From Aegilops tauschii subsp. strangulata (lineage: Eukaryota > Streptophyta > Magnoliopsida > Poales > Poaceae), in NCBI RefSeq assembly GCF_002575655.3, contig NC_053036.3:196076788-196140787 (forward strand): a stretch of DNA of 64,000 nucleotides, in the 5' to 3' direction. Below are positions 1 through 10,915 of this stretch, piece by piece; position 1 is the first letter of the stretch, and each line of letters opens with the position of its first letter. The notes under the pieces are model-generated. The model had not been told where the DNA came from. It did no database searches and saw only the letters and a list, made by a program, of their open reading frames with translations. The position numbers were made by a program, and so were the translations under genes.

Positions 1-1894
1 CCAAACAGAAAATAAAGTTTAGTCCTTTTTCCACCATACTTTCACTTTCCATGGCTAATTGTATCCACGGGCACCCTCCATACCGACACTTTCCAAGGAA
101 TTTATTATTTGACAACATAAAGTAAATTCATTTTTTCAATTCGAGACTGGGCATCCCTAAAACCTTTGCCTTACTCTCGTGCAATGACAAGTGAATAAAC
201 ACTCATCGTGAGAATAACACATCCAGCATGGAAAATATTAGCCACCGTCACCGCTCCGCGAGCGAAACAAACACATAAAAGAGAAGTCTATTTTTAAAAT
301 TAGAGATGGCACATGCAAATTTGCGTAGAACGGCAAAATAATACCGCATATAGGTAGATATAGTGGACTCATGTGGCAAAACTGGTTTAAAGGATTTTGG
401 ATGCACAAGTAGAGATCATACTTGGTGTAAAATGAAGGCTGGCAAAAAGATTGAGAAGCTACCAACCAAGAAACTGATAATCTCATAAGCAAGAATTAAG
501 CATAATTAACACCGAATAATGCACCACAAGTATGATATAATTTTCATTGCATGATTATTGACTTTCGTGCATGCATAGGGCATCACAAACCTTAACACCA
601 ATATTCTTACTAGAGCACAATTACTCATCAACATAACTCACATATCACATCATCATATCTCAAAACTATTACTAAGAATCAAGTTTATTTTGTCCAATGA
701 TCTTCATGACATTTTTTCTTTTTCTTTATCCTTCTTGGATATCTATCACTTTGGGATTAATTTTCATGTGTTGCTTTTCGTAAGCACAAAAAAATATGTG
801 AAGATCATGAGCATAACAAATTTTCTTTGTCTCAAAATAATTTAAGTGAAGTAAGAGAGAATTTCTTCAAAAGTACTAAGCACACTGTGCTCAAAAAGAT
901 ATAAGTGAAGCACTAGAGCAAGTCCTAGCTCATAAAAAATTTAAGTGAAGCAAAGAGAGTAATTCTAACACGTCATGACATAATTTTGGCTCTCTCAAAT
1001 AGGTATGTCCAGCAAGGACTGATGACTTAAAACACAAAATAAAACAAGCAAAGACACATATCATACAAGACGCTCCAAGCAAAACACATATCATGTGACG
1101 AATAAAAATATAGCCTCGAGTAAAATACCGATGGTCGTTAGAAGAAAGAGGGGATGCCACTCGGGGGCATCCCCAAGCTTAGTTGGTTTCTCATTCTTGG
1201 ATAATAGCTTGGGATGCCGGGGCATCCCCAAGCTTAGGCTCTTCTATCCTTCTTTCATCCATCGTAAGATAACCCAAAACTTGAAAACTACAATCACACA
1301 AAACTCAACAAAACCTTCGTGAGATCCGTTAGTGTAAGAAAAATAAATCACTACTATAAGTGCTGTATCAAACCAATTATTATTTTGTTTTTGTATTATA
1401 TCTACTGTATTCCAACTTTTCTATGGCAAAAACTCATCAAAGAAAACCATAGAGCCATCAAAATAAGCACACAACACAAAGAAAACAGAATCTATTAAAA
1501 CAGAACAGTCTGTAGAAATCTGATTTGTTCGAATACTTCTGGAACTCCAAAAATTCTGAAAAACTAGGAAGACCTAGATAATTTGTATATTAAACTTCTA
1601 CAAAACAAATTGGCATTTTATCACGTTCTGGTGATTTTTAACAATTGTTTTCGTGAGCACAAAGTTTCTGCCTTTTTCAGCAAGATCAAACAACTATCAC
1701 CCAAGAAGATCCTATTGGTTCTACTTGGCACAAACACTAATTAAAACACAAAAAACACAATAATACTAGTAGAATAATGGTGCTAACACTCAAGAACAGA
1801 AAGCAAAAAGCAAAAATAAAACTTATTCATTGGGTTGCCTCCCAACAAGCGCTATATATAGTTTTACGCCCTTAGCTAGGCATAAAGCAAGTAT
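1..1894 (-). other. N1 3' non-coding spacer
   Basis: AT-rich, with no convincing gene. It contains spaced copies of an ATAAGTGAAGC-like motif around 840-960. It also has two GGGGATGCC hairpins: arms 1150-1158 with 1166-1174, and an almost perfect palindrome at 1207-1234. On the minus strand these read AAGCTTGGGGATGCC, which resembles the polypurine tract of these families. Bases 1-90 are homologous to 7922-7999 joined to 45527 onward, so this is the uninterrupted version of the site where N3 entered N2. Confidence 0.7.
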
Positions 1895-3047
1895 CTAAGT
1901 TTTGTCATCTTTGTTTCGAGATCCATAAGATGCCCTCATGATTGATTCATATGGTGGCCTAATTATTGTTCTACGAGTGTGTTCCATACCCTTCCTCAAG
2001 GGAAATTGGAACTTAATATTGCCTTTTTTCATATCAATCACGGCACTGATAGTGCGAAGAAACGGTCTACCAAGAATAATTGGACAAGACGGATTGCAAT
2101 CAATAACAAGAACAATAAAATCTATGGGCACGTAATTCCTATTTGCAAGAATAAGAACATCATTTATTCTTCCCATAGGCATTTTAATAGTAGAATCCGC
2201 AAGTGCAAATTCAAAGAACATTCTTCAAGATCGGTAAGACCAAGCACATCACATAAAGATTTCGGAATTGTAGAAACACTAGCACCCAAGTCACACAAAG
2301 CAAAACACTCATAATTTTTAATCTTGGCTTTGATAGTAGGTTCGCACTCATCATGCAATTTTCTAGGAATTGAAACTTCCAATTCCAATTTTTCTTCAAG
2401 AGCTTTCATCATAGCATCAATAATATGTTTAGTAAAAGCTTTATTTTGTTCATAGGCATGGGGTGAATATATCATATGGATTGCAACAAAGAAATACAAT
2501 CAATCAAAGAGCAACTATCATAATTAAAGTCTTTGTAATCGAAAAGAGTGGGCACATCACTAGCTAAAGTTTTGACCTCTCCAAACCCACTTTCATCAAT
2601 TTTCTCAACAAGATTTTAACCCTCTGAAATATTGGGACGCCTTCTACCTAAAGTTGACTCTTCTCCAGTCCCCTTTTCATCAATCTTAACTTTACTAAAC
2701 AAAGAATCAATAGAAGAAACACCAATCATTTTAAGATCTTCATCACGTTTATCCTCTAACGAGATTGGTTTAGCAGCCATTTGATTTACTAAGGTAGCTT
2801 GTGCATCGGATATTTTTCCTAGCAAACTTTCGGCAAAAGCATACTTAGATTGGAGATTACAAACTTCTCTACTAATATCATCAAGTTGTTTCGTAATAGC
2901 ATCAAGCACAACGGAGTGCTCCTTAAGTTCTCCAGTAAAATATTTATTATGCTCAAATTGTGTAGTCATATTTTCCTTAGTACTTTTCTCAATTTCAAGC
3001 AAAAAAATTTGGTTAGGAACATCATAATATTTCCTATGAGGCCTCAT
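1895..3047 (-). pseudogene. N1 gag-protease remnant
   Basis: Frame downstream of the primer site, probably starting at the ATG at 3045-3047 (MRPHRKYYDV). The N-terminal part is charged and probably helical. The C-terminal part is a retropepsin-like domain with CDLGASVSTIP in place of the usual D-T/S-G site and the later ILGRPFL motif that closes the fold. Such domains cleave the retrotransposon polyprotein in the virus-like particle. It is broken: one frame ends at 2616, another runs 2499-2164, and a further shift near 2200-2215 moves into the frame ending at 1895. The N2 copy (47352-48521) is better preserved and gives the intended order. No RT follows. Confidence 0.8.
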
Positions 3048-3232
3048 GACTACGCAAACAAGAACACACACAAAAACAGATCCGGCAAGAAAAGCGAACG
3101 GAAAAACAGAGGCGAATAAAACGGCAAATTTTTGTGAAGTGGGGAGAGGAAAACGAGAGGCAAATGGCAAATAATGTAAATTGCAAGGAGATGATATTTG
3201 TGATTAGGAATCTGGTATATGTTGAAGATCCT

Positions 3233-3249
3233 CCCCGGCAACGGCGCCA
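3233..3249 (-). other. N1 primer-binding site (tRNA-Asp type)
   Basis: The plus strand reads CCCCGGCAACGGCGCCA, which is the 3' end of plant tRNA-Asp; the minus-strand element RNA is therefore complementary to it. It lies 45 bases from the LTR edge because about 31 extra bases sit between it and the LTR, unlike N2. Confidence 0.88.
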
Positions 3250-3294
3250 GAAATTCCTTTTGATCGCTCCCTGACTATAGCATGAGAAAGCTCC

Positions 3295-4853
3295 TGTCTG
3301 CTAGGACTTCGTCAGTATTTCCCCAAAGAGGAAGGGATGATGTAACACAGCGAAGGTAGGTATTTCCCTTAGTGAATAAACCAAGGTTATCGAACCCGTA
3401 GGAGAACCAAGCAACAGAAGGTAAACAGCACCTGCACACAAATAACAACACCTCGCAACCCGACGTGTTAAAGGGGTTGTCAATCTAATGATGCCAGAAA
3501 TTTGTAATAGATTGAAATAATAGATCATAAATAAAATAAAGTGCAGCAAAGTATTTTTGTATTTTTGGTTTAATAGATATGAATAAAAATGCAAAGTAAA
3601 AGTAGATCGCAAGCAAATATATGAGAAAGAAGACCCGGGGGCCGTAGGTTTCACTAGTAGCTTCTCTCGAGAAAGATAGCAAACGGTGGGTAAACAAATT
3701 ATTGTTGGGCAATTGATAAAACCTCAAATAATTATGACGATATCCAGGCAATGATCATTACATAGGCATCACGTAAAAGATTAGTAGACCGACTCCTGCC
3801 TGCATCTACTACAATTACTCCACACATCGACCGCTATCCAGCATGCATCTAGTGTATTAAGTTCATGGAAAAACGGAGTAATGCAATAAGAACGATGACA
3901 TGATATAGACAAGATCCGTTTAACTATTGCGTAGATATATATCCCATCCTTTTATCCTTAGTAGCAATGATACATACGTGTTGTTTCCCTTTCTGTCACT
4001 GGGATCAAGCACCGTAAGATCGAACCCACTACCGAGCACCTCTTCCCATTGCAAGATAGATAGATCAAGTTGGCCAAACAGAACCCAAATATCGGAGAAG
4101 AAATACCAGGCTATAAGAGATCATGCATATAAGAGATCAAAGAAACTGAAATAACTTTCATGGATATAAAAAGATATGACTGATCATAAACTCAAAGTTC
4201 ATCAGACCCCAACAAATACACCGCGAAAAGAGTTACATCATATGGATCTCCAAGAGACCATTGTATTGAGAATTCGGCGAGAGAGAGAGAAATGCATCTA
4301 GCTACTAACTACGGACTTGAAGGTCTACAAAGAACTACTCACGCATCATCGGAGAGGTACCAATGGAGGTGGTGAACCCCATCCGAGATGGTGTCTAGAT
4401 TGGATCTGGTGGTTCTGGACTCTGCGGCGGCTGGATGAATATTTCGTCGACCATCCTAGGGTTCTGGTATTTTTGGGGGTATTTATAGAGCAAAGAGGCG
4501 GTCCGGGGGCACACGAGGTGGGCACTACCCACCAGGGCGCGCCTGGGCCTCCTGGCGCCCTGCTGGGTTGTCCCCTCCTCGGGACTCCCCCCAGGTGCAA
4601 CCAGGGCCTGTTGTGTTCCTTCTGGTCCATAAAAATTCTCCGTGGAGTTTCGTGGCATTTGGACTTCGTTTGATATTGATTTCATGCGATGTAAAAAACA
4701 TGGAAAAATTAGCAACTGGCACTTGGCACTATGTCAATTGGTTAGTACCAAAAAATGATATATAATGACTATAAAATGATTATAAAACATCCAAGATTGA
4801 TAACAAAACAGCATGGAACAATAAAAAATTATAGATATGTTGGAGACGTATCA
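3295..4853 (-). repeat. N1 5' LTR
   Basis: 1559 bp. On the minus strand it starts TGATACGTCTCC and ends GCAGACA. It is collinear with the N2 LTRs at 5810-7372 and 48741-50310. The primer site on its left side makes it the 5' LTR. A GC-rich palindromic block (about 4500-4590) lies just upstream of the TATA box. Short frames inside it (for example 4317-4673) recur in the other LTR copies and are not genes. Confidence 0.9.
4481..4490 (-). promoter_or_regulatory. TATA box of N1 LTR
   Basis: The minus strand reads CTCTATAAAT, just downstream of a GC-rich block. The same box sits at equivalent places in both N2 LTRs (7009-7018 and 49948-49957). Probable retrotransposon Pol II promoter. Confidence 0.65.
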
Positions 4854-5809
4854 ACGAGGGAGAAGGGAGTCTGCCCGGAAGCTTGATTTGGTGTCGTTCT
4901 GAGGAACCAGAGAACTATCGGTAGCTTATCGATCCACCGTTTGTCGTGCTTTTGCAGTGTATCAAAGGTTCTCATCTTGAGTCCCCGTAGCATTTCAGCG
5001 TTCGCCCTCTCAGCTTGTCCATTGCTTCTGGGATGTGCCACAGAGGCAAATGAGATCTTGCATCCGAGGGCATGAACATATTGCATGAAGGCGCGGCTCG
5101 TGAACTGGGTGCCGTTGTCGGTAATGATCCTTACCGGGACTCCAAAATGGCACACCAATTCTATCAAGAACTTGATAGCTGACTGAGCAGTCACCTTTCT
5201 CACGGCAGTCACTTCCTGCCACTTTGTAAACTTGTCGATGGCAACGAACAAGAATTCAAAGCCCCTGATTGCTCGGGGGAAGGGGCCGAGGATATCGAGC
5301 CCCCAGACCGAAAATGGCCATGATAAAGGGATTGTCTGAAGAGCTTGGGCGGGCAGCTGAATGTTCTTGGAATGGAACTGGCAGGCCTCACATCTGGTTA
5401 CTAGCTCGACCGCATCTTGGAGGGCTGTGGGCCAATAGAATCCTTGCCGGAATGCTTTCCCAACTAATGCCCTTGATTCAATGTGGGAGCCGCACATGCC
5501 TTTGTGTATCTCAGCCAGCAGTTCCTTTGCTTCTTCTCGGCAGATGCACTTCAATTTCACACCGTTGGGCCTCCTTCTGTATAGAGTGTCATCGACAAAC
5601 AGATACATACTAGCCCTCTGGGCTACTCTTTCAGCCTCATCTTGGTCGCCGGGAAGCTCTCCGGTTTGGAGGAAGTGGACTATGTGCCTTGACCAAGTTG
5701 GAGCCTGGGGCTCGGCAACGAGGACTAGCGGCACCTCCTCTTCTGCGGAGCACATGCCTCGTTCGCGCGGACCATGGGCCCGGCTGGAGGGTGCGGTCCG
5801 GCGGGTGGC
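4854..5809 (-). pseudogene. H integrase, truncated
   Basis: The open frame starts at 5755 (301 H-derived residues) and fuses to a few codons of the N1 LTR. Integrase inserts element cDNA into chromosomes. The zinc-binding HHCC set is visible: H84 (AEIHKG), H91 (GSH), C122 and C125 (CEAC). The catalytic triad is intact: D154 (GLDILGPF), D213 (ITDNGTQF) and E249 (NGQAERAN). It stops in the conserved TTPN...GQTPFSLV region where N1 inserted, so the C-terminal DNA-binding part is missing. Upstream, 5756-5809 joins the RNase H linker at 50311, with the frame off by one. No protein would be expected from this isolated piece. Confidence 0.9.
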
Positions 5810-7372
5810 TCATGTCTGCTAGGACTACGTCGGTATTTCCCCAAAGAGAAAGGGATGATGCAGCACAGCGGCGGTAGGTATTTCCCTCAGATATGAAACC
5901 AAGGTTATTAAACCAGTAGGAGAACCAAGCAACATAACGTAAATAACCCCTGCACACAAATAACAACCACTCGCAACCCGTCGTGTTAAAGGGGCTGTCA
6001 ATCCCTTTCGGGTAACGGCGCCTCAAATTGGTGCGTGGACAGGCGAAAGTTGTAATAGATTGAATAAATAGATCGCAAATAAAATAAAGTGCAGCAAAGT
6101 ATTTTTGTATTTTTAGTTTAATACATCTGAAAATAAATGCAAAGGAAAAGTAGATCGCAAAGGCAAATATATGAGAAAGAGACCCGGGGGCCGTAGGTTT
6201 CACTAGTGGCTTCTCTCGAGAAAAATAGCAAACGGTGGGTGAACAAATTACTGTTGGGCAATTGATAGAACTTCAAATAATCATGACAATATCCAGGCAT
6301 TGATCATTATATAGGCATCACGTCCAATATTAGTAGACCAACTCCTGACTGCATCTACTACTATTACTCCACACATCGACCGCTATCCAGCATGCATCTA
6401 GTGTATTAAGTTCATGGAAAAACGGAGTAATGCAATAAGAACGATGACATGATGTAGACAAGATCTATCTATGTAGAGATAGACCCCATCGTTTTATCCT
6501 TAGTAGGAATAATACATACGTGTCGGTTCTCCTTCTGTCACTGGGATCAAGCACCATAAGATCGAACCCACTACAAAGCACCTCTTACCATTGCAAGATA
6601 AATAGATCGAGTTGGCCAAACAAAACCAAAATATCAGAGAAAAATACGAGGCTATAAGAGATCATGCATAAAAGAGATCAAAGAAATTCAAATAATTTCA
6701 TGGATATAAAAAGATATAACTGATCATACACTCAAAGTTCATCAGATCCCAACAAACACACCGCAAAAAGAATATGGATCTCCAAGAGACCATCGTATTG
6801 AGAATTCAGCGAGAGAGAGGAAGCCATCTAGCTACTAACTATGGACCCTAAGGTCTACAAAGAACTACTCACGCATCATCGGAGAGGCACCAATGGAGGT
6901 GGTGAACCCCATCCGAGATCGTGTCTAGATTGATCTGGTGGTTCTGGACTCTGCGGCGGCTGGATCAATATTTCATCGACTCCCCTAGGGTTTTGGGAAT
7001 ATTGGGGTATTTATAGAGCGAAGAGGCGGTCCGGGGGGCACCCGAGGTGGGCATAACCCACCAGGGCCCGCCTGGGCCTCCTGGCGCGCCCTGGTGGGTT
7101 GTGTTCTCCTCGGAGCATCCCCAGGCGCAGCCAGGGCCCATTATGTGTCTTCTGGTCCATAAAAAATCTCCGTGGAGTTTTGTTGCATTTGGACTCCGTC
7201 TGATATTGATTTCCTGTGATGTAAAACATATACAGAAAACAGCAACTGGCACTTGGCACTATGTCAATAGGTTAGTACCAAAAAATGATATAAAATGATT
7301 ATAAAACATCCAAGATTGATAATATAATAACATGGACCAATAAAAAATTATAGATACGTTGGAGACGTATCA
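5810..7372 (-). repeat. N2 3' LTR
   Basis: 1563 bp. Its plus-strand left end TCATGTCTGC corresponds to TGATGTCTGC in the other copy. Its right end GGAGACGTATCA is followed by the polypurine tract, which makes it the 3' LTR of a minus-strand element. A TATA box (CTCTATAAAT, minus) lies at 7009-7018. Confidence 0.9.
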
Positions 7373-7410
7373 GCATCCCCAGGCTTAATGCCTACTCGTC
7401 CTCGAGTAGG
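7373..7410 (-). other. N2 polypurine tract and adjacent stem-loop
   Basis: The minus strand reads TAAGCCTGGGGATGC directly against the LTR, the plus-strand primer of reverse transcription. Next to it is a perfect 8-bp stem (7391-7398 with 7403-7410, loop TCCT) that recurs beside the polypurine tracts of N3 and N4. Confidence 0.75.
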
Positions 7411-7999
7411 TAAGTGATAAAAACAGAATTTTCAATGTGGAATGCTGCCTAATATGTCATATCATATTTTTTTTCTTTATAGCATGGACATTTGGACTTT
7501 TATGTGATTCAAAGCAATAGTCTAGTTTTGACATGATAATTTAAATACTCAAGCATATCAATAAGCAACTATGTCTTTCAAAATATCAATGCTAAAATAA
7601 GTTATCCCTAGCCCATCACGCTCAACCATTTATCCATTCATGAAACACACTCGCATATTAGCTACACCATATACTCAAGTATGATCATAGTGCCTCTTAG
7701 TTGGTGCTTTTATAAGAGAAGATGGAGACTCAAATTCAAAATAAAAATTGCATAAAGTAAAAGAATGACCCTTCGTAGAGGAAGTAGGGATTTGTAGATG
7801 TGCCAGAGCTCAAAGCGAAAAAATTAGAGATGAAAATATTTTGGGAGGTGTATCCTTCCCACCAACAAAAACGACTTAGAGTTCCCACCACTTTCCTTGC
7901 TAGATATATCATAGGTAGTTCCCAAACAGAAAATAAAGTTTATTCCTTTTTCCACCATACTTTCACTTTCCATGGCTAGCAGTATCCATAGTTTCCCTC
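7411..7999 (-). other. N2 3' non-coding spacer, left part
   Basis: AT-rich, with no gene seen. It ends at CCCTC (7995-7999), the left TSD copy of N3, and continues at 45532 on the far side of N3. Confidence 0.7.
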
Positions 8000-9402
8000 T
8001 GATACGTCTCCATCATATCTACTTTTCCAAACACTTTTGTCCTTGTTTTGGACTCTAACTTGCATGTTGAATGGAACTAACCCGGACTGACGCTGTTTTC
8101 AGCAGAATTGCCATGGTGTTATTTTTGTGCAGAAATAAAAGTTCTCGGCATGACCTGAAACTTCATGGAGAATATTTTTGGAATATATAAAAAATACTGG
8201 CGAAAGAATCAAGACCAGGGGGGCCACACCCTGTCCACGAGGGTGGCGGGCGCGCCTACCCCCCTGGGCGCGCCCCCTGCCTTGTGGGCCCCCTGAGGCT
8301 CCACCGACCTCAACTCCAACTCTATATATTCACGTTCGGGGAGAAAAAAAAATCAGAGAGAAGGATTCATTGCGTTTTACGATACGGAGCCACCGCCAAG
8401 CCCTAATCTCTCTCGGGAGGGCTGATCTGGAGTCTGTTCAGGGCTCCGGAGAGGGGAATCTGTCGCCGTCGTCATCATCAACCATCCTCCATCACCAATT
8501 TCATGATGCTCACCGCCGTGCGTGAGTAATTCCATCGTAGGCTTGCTGGACGGTGATGGGTTGGATGAGATTTACCATGTAATCGAGTTAGTTTTGTTAC
8601 GGTTTGATCCCTAGTATCCCCTATGTTTTGAGATTGATGTTGCTATGACTTTACAATGCTTAATGCTTGTCACTAGGGCCCGAGTGCCATGATTTCAGAT
8701 CTGAACCTATTATGTTTTCATGAATATATGTGAGTTCTTGATCCTATCTTGCAAGTCAATAGTCACGTACTATGTGTTATGATCCGGCAACCCCAAAGTG
8801 ATAATAATCGGGACCACTCCTGGTGATGACCGTAGTTTGAGGAGTTCATGTATTCACTATGTGTTAATGCTTTGGTCTGGTACTCTATTAAAAGGAGGCC
8901 TTAATATCCCTTAGTTTCCAATAGGACCCGGTTGCCACGGGAGGGTAGGAGAAAAGATGCCATGCAAGTTCTTTTCCATAAGCACGTATGACTACATTCG
9001 GAATACATGCCTACATTACATTGATGAACTGGAGCTAGTTCAGTGTCACCCTAGGTTATATACGTTGCATGAGGATCGCATCCGACATAATTATCCATCA
9101 CTGATCCAATGCCTACGAGCTTTTCAGATATTGATATTTGCTTAGTTACTTTACCGTTGCCACTGTTACAATTACTACAAAACTGCTACTATTACTTCTG
9201 CCACCGTTACCATTACTTCCATACTACTTTGCTAGTAAATACTTTGCTTTAGATATTAAGTTTTCCAGGTGTGGTTGAATTGACAACTCAGCTGCTAATA
9301 CTTGAGAATATTCTTTGGCTCCCCTTGTGTCGAATCAATAAATTTGGGTCGAATACTCTACCCTCAAAAACTGTTGCGATCCCCTATACTTGTGGGTTAT
9401 CA
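8000..9402 (+). repeat. N3 5' LTR
   Basis: Starts TGATACGTCTCC and ends GTGGGTTATCA, followed by the primer site. It contains a GC-rich inverted repeat (CCACGAGGG 8235-8243, CCTTGTGG 8280-8287) and a TATA box (TCTATATATT, 8321-8330). A frame at 8178-8525 recurs in the 3' LTR and spans the promoter, so it is not annotated as a gene. Confidence 0.92.
8321..8330 (+). promoter_or_regulatory. TATA box of N3 5' LTR
   Basis: TCTATATATT downstream of the GC-rich palindrome; repeated at 44446-44455 in the 3' LTR. Probable Pol II start region for the element RNA. Confidence 0.65.
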
Positions 9403-9413
9403 AGACTATTTTC

Positions 9414-9430
9414 TGGCGCCGTTGCCGGGG
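9414..9430 (+). other. N3 primer-binding site (tRNA-Asp type)
   Basis: TGGCGCCGTTGCCGGGG, complementary to the 3' end of plant tRNA-Asp, 11 bases after the 5' LTR. Confidence 0.9.
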
Positions 9431-9480
9431 ACCATAGCTCTATTCTTTGAGTCACCTGGGATTTATATCTGCTGATCACT

Positions 9481-10695
9481 ATGAGGAACCTGAAAGACGA
9501 AAAAACCAAGATTTATCCCTCAACTACGAGGGGAGGTAAGGAACTGCCATCTAGCTCTGCACTTGATTCACTTTCTGTTTTGAGTAAACTTGCGACACCT
9601 AAACCTGCTTCTGCTATTAATTCTGATATGTCGCATGTTATTGATGATGCCACTTCTACTATGCATGATGCTTATGATGAAACTACTTCTATGCTTGATA
9701 CTACTGTGCCATTAGGTGAATTTCTCGATGAACAACTTGCTAGGGCTAGAGACAATGAAATTATTGAAACTGATAATACTGATGAAAGTGATGATGAAAA
9801 TTCTCCCCCTAGACATGAATTGCCTGTTGTGCCTGAGGGTTATGTTATGGATGAAGAAACTTCTAGAGATTTTATTGCTCGCAATGATAGATATGATCTT
9901 AAGAAATTATTAACTAAGCTGAAAGAAAAATCTTTGAATGCTAGAATGAAATATGACCCTGCTTTTGCTACTTCACCTATCTGTATTTCCGATAAGGATT
10001 ATGATTTCTCTGTCGTTCCTGAGATAATTACTTTGGTTGGATCTGATCCTTTCTATGGCTATGAATCTGAAACTGTTGTGGCACATCTTACTAAATTAAA
10101 TGATATAGCCACCCTATTCACTCATGAGGAAAACATTCGTTACTATTATATCCTTAAATTGTTTCCGTTCTCATTAAAGGGTGATGCTGAAACATGGTTT
10201 AATTCTCTTGATCCTGGTTGTGTGCGTAGTCCCCAGAATATGATTTATTACTTCTCTGCTAAATATTTCCCCGCTCATAAGAAACAAGCTGCCTTAAGGG
10301 AAATATATAATTTTGTGCAAATTGAAGAAGAGAGTCTCCCACAAGCTTGGGGGAGGCTTCTCCAATTACTTAATGCTTTGCCTGATCATCCTCTCAAGAA
10401 AAATGAAATACTTGATATCTTTTATAATGGACTAACTGATGCTTCCAGAGACCACCTAGATAGCTGTGCTAGTTGTGTTTTCAGGGAAAGAACTGTTGAT
10501 CAAGATGAATTGCTATTGAATAATATGTTGAGTAATGAAAATGATTGGACACTTCCTTAACCAACTCCTAAACCAACTCTGAAAAAAGGGGTATTCTATT
10601 TCTTAGTCATTTAGATATGCAAGAGGCAAAGAAATCTATGAAAGAGAAGGGTATGAAAGCTGAAGATGTTAAGAATTTACCACCTATTGAAGAAA
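9481..10695 (+). pseudogene. N3 gag, first part
   Basis: ATG at 9481 opens 359 codons. Gag proteins package the element RNA. Residues about 200-330 show the plant retrotransposon gag pattern: PFSLKGDAETWFNSL, then a region around AKYFPAHKK, EESLPQAWGRL and the FYNGL ending. The N-terminal third is acidic. A TAA at 10558-10560 interrupts it, and a second frame break lies in the A/G run near 10582. The tail KSMKEKG...LPPIEE (about 10630-10695) resumes the frame up to the MULE insertion. Across the MULE it continues in frame into 23119, so gag and protease were one reading unit. Confidence 0.85.
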
Positions 10696-10915
10696 GAGAT
10701 TTTTATTTCTGTGCCCCTGGTTTGTTAGTTCTACTCATTCATCCCCACGCTCTTAACTTTTGCTCACTTTTCCACACTCCCTTGCCCGAAACCCTCAGAA
10801 CTGGTCATAGCAGACGTTGCCATCGAGTCAATGGCTTGACCGTTAACTCTGACTAGTGGGGCTGCGTAGGGCGGAGTCCACATTTTGACCGTTACGTGGT
10901 AACCAGTGGGGCCGC
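10696..10915 (+). repeat. MULE left terminal inverted repeat
   Basis: Matches the reverse complement of 22890-23109. The block around GTGCCCCTGG and the stretch covering CCCTTGCCCGAAACCCTCAG are almost identical at both ends. Similarity weakens inward; the inner limit is approximate. Confidence 0.85.

Larger units (their letters stand above)
1..4853 (-). mobile_element. N1: non-autonomous Gypsy LTR retrotransposon, cut by the window edge
   Basis: Read on the minus strand, it has a 5' LTR (3295-4853), a tRNA-Asp-type primer site (3233-3249), a broken gag-protease frame and a long non-coding 3' region reaching base 1. The 3' LTR lies outside the window. Its right end abuts the integrase of host element H, and the next five bases are ACGAG, the candidate TSD whose partner is not visible. 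It closely matches N2 (7373-7999 plus 45532-50310). No reverse transcriptase or integrase is present between the primer site and base 1, so it appears non-autonomous. It resembles the Sabrina/WHAM type of Athila-lineage Gypsy in Triticeae, but the family name is not established here. Confidence 0.88.

Noticed and set aside
3233..3249. tRNA-Asp gene fragment
   Set aside because: Only the 17-base 3' end is present, at the primer-site position next to an LTR; the same holds at 9414, 41845 and 48713.
3295..7372. LTRs at 3295-4853 and 5810-7372 as the two ends of one short element around the integrase
   Set aside because: The left LTR has the primer site on its outer side and the right LTR has the polypurine tract on its outer side, the reverse of what one element needs. 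The right LTR pairs by TSD with 50310.
8178..8525. 115-codon plus frame
   Set aside because: Lies within the N3 LTR across the TATA box and recurs in altered form in the 3' LTR; no protein-like features.
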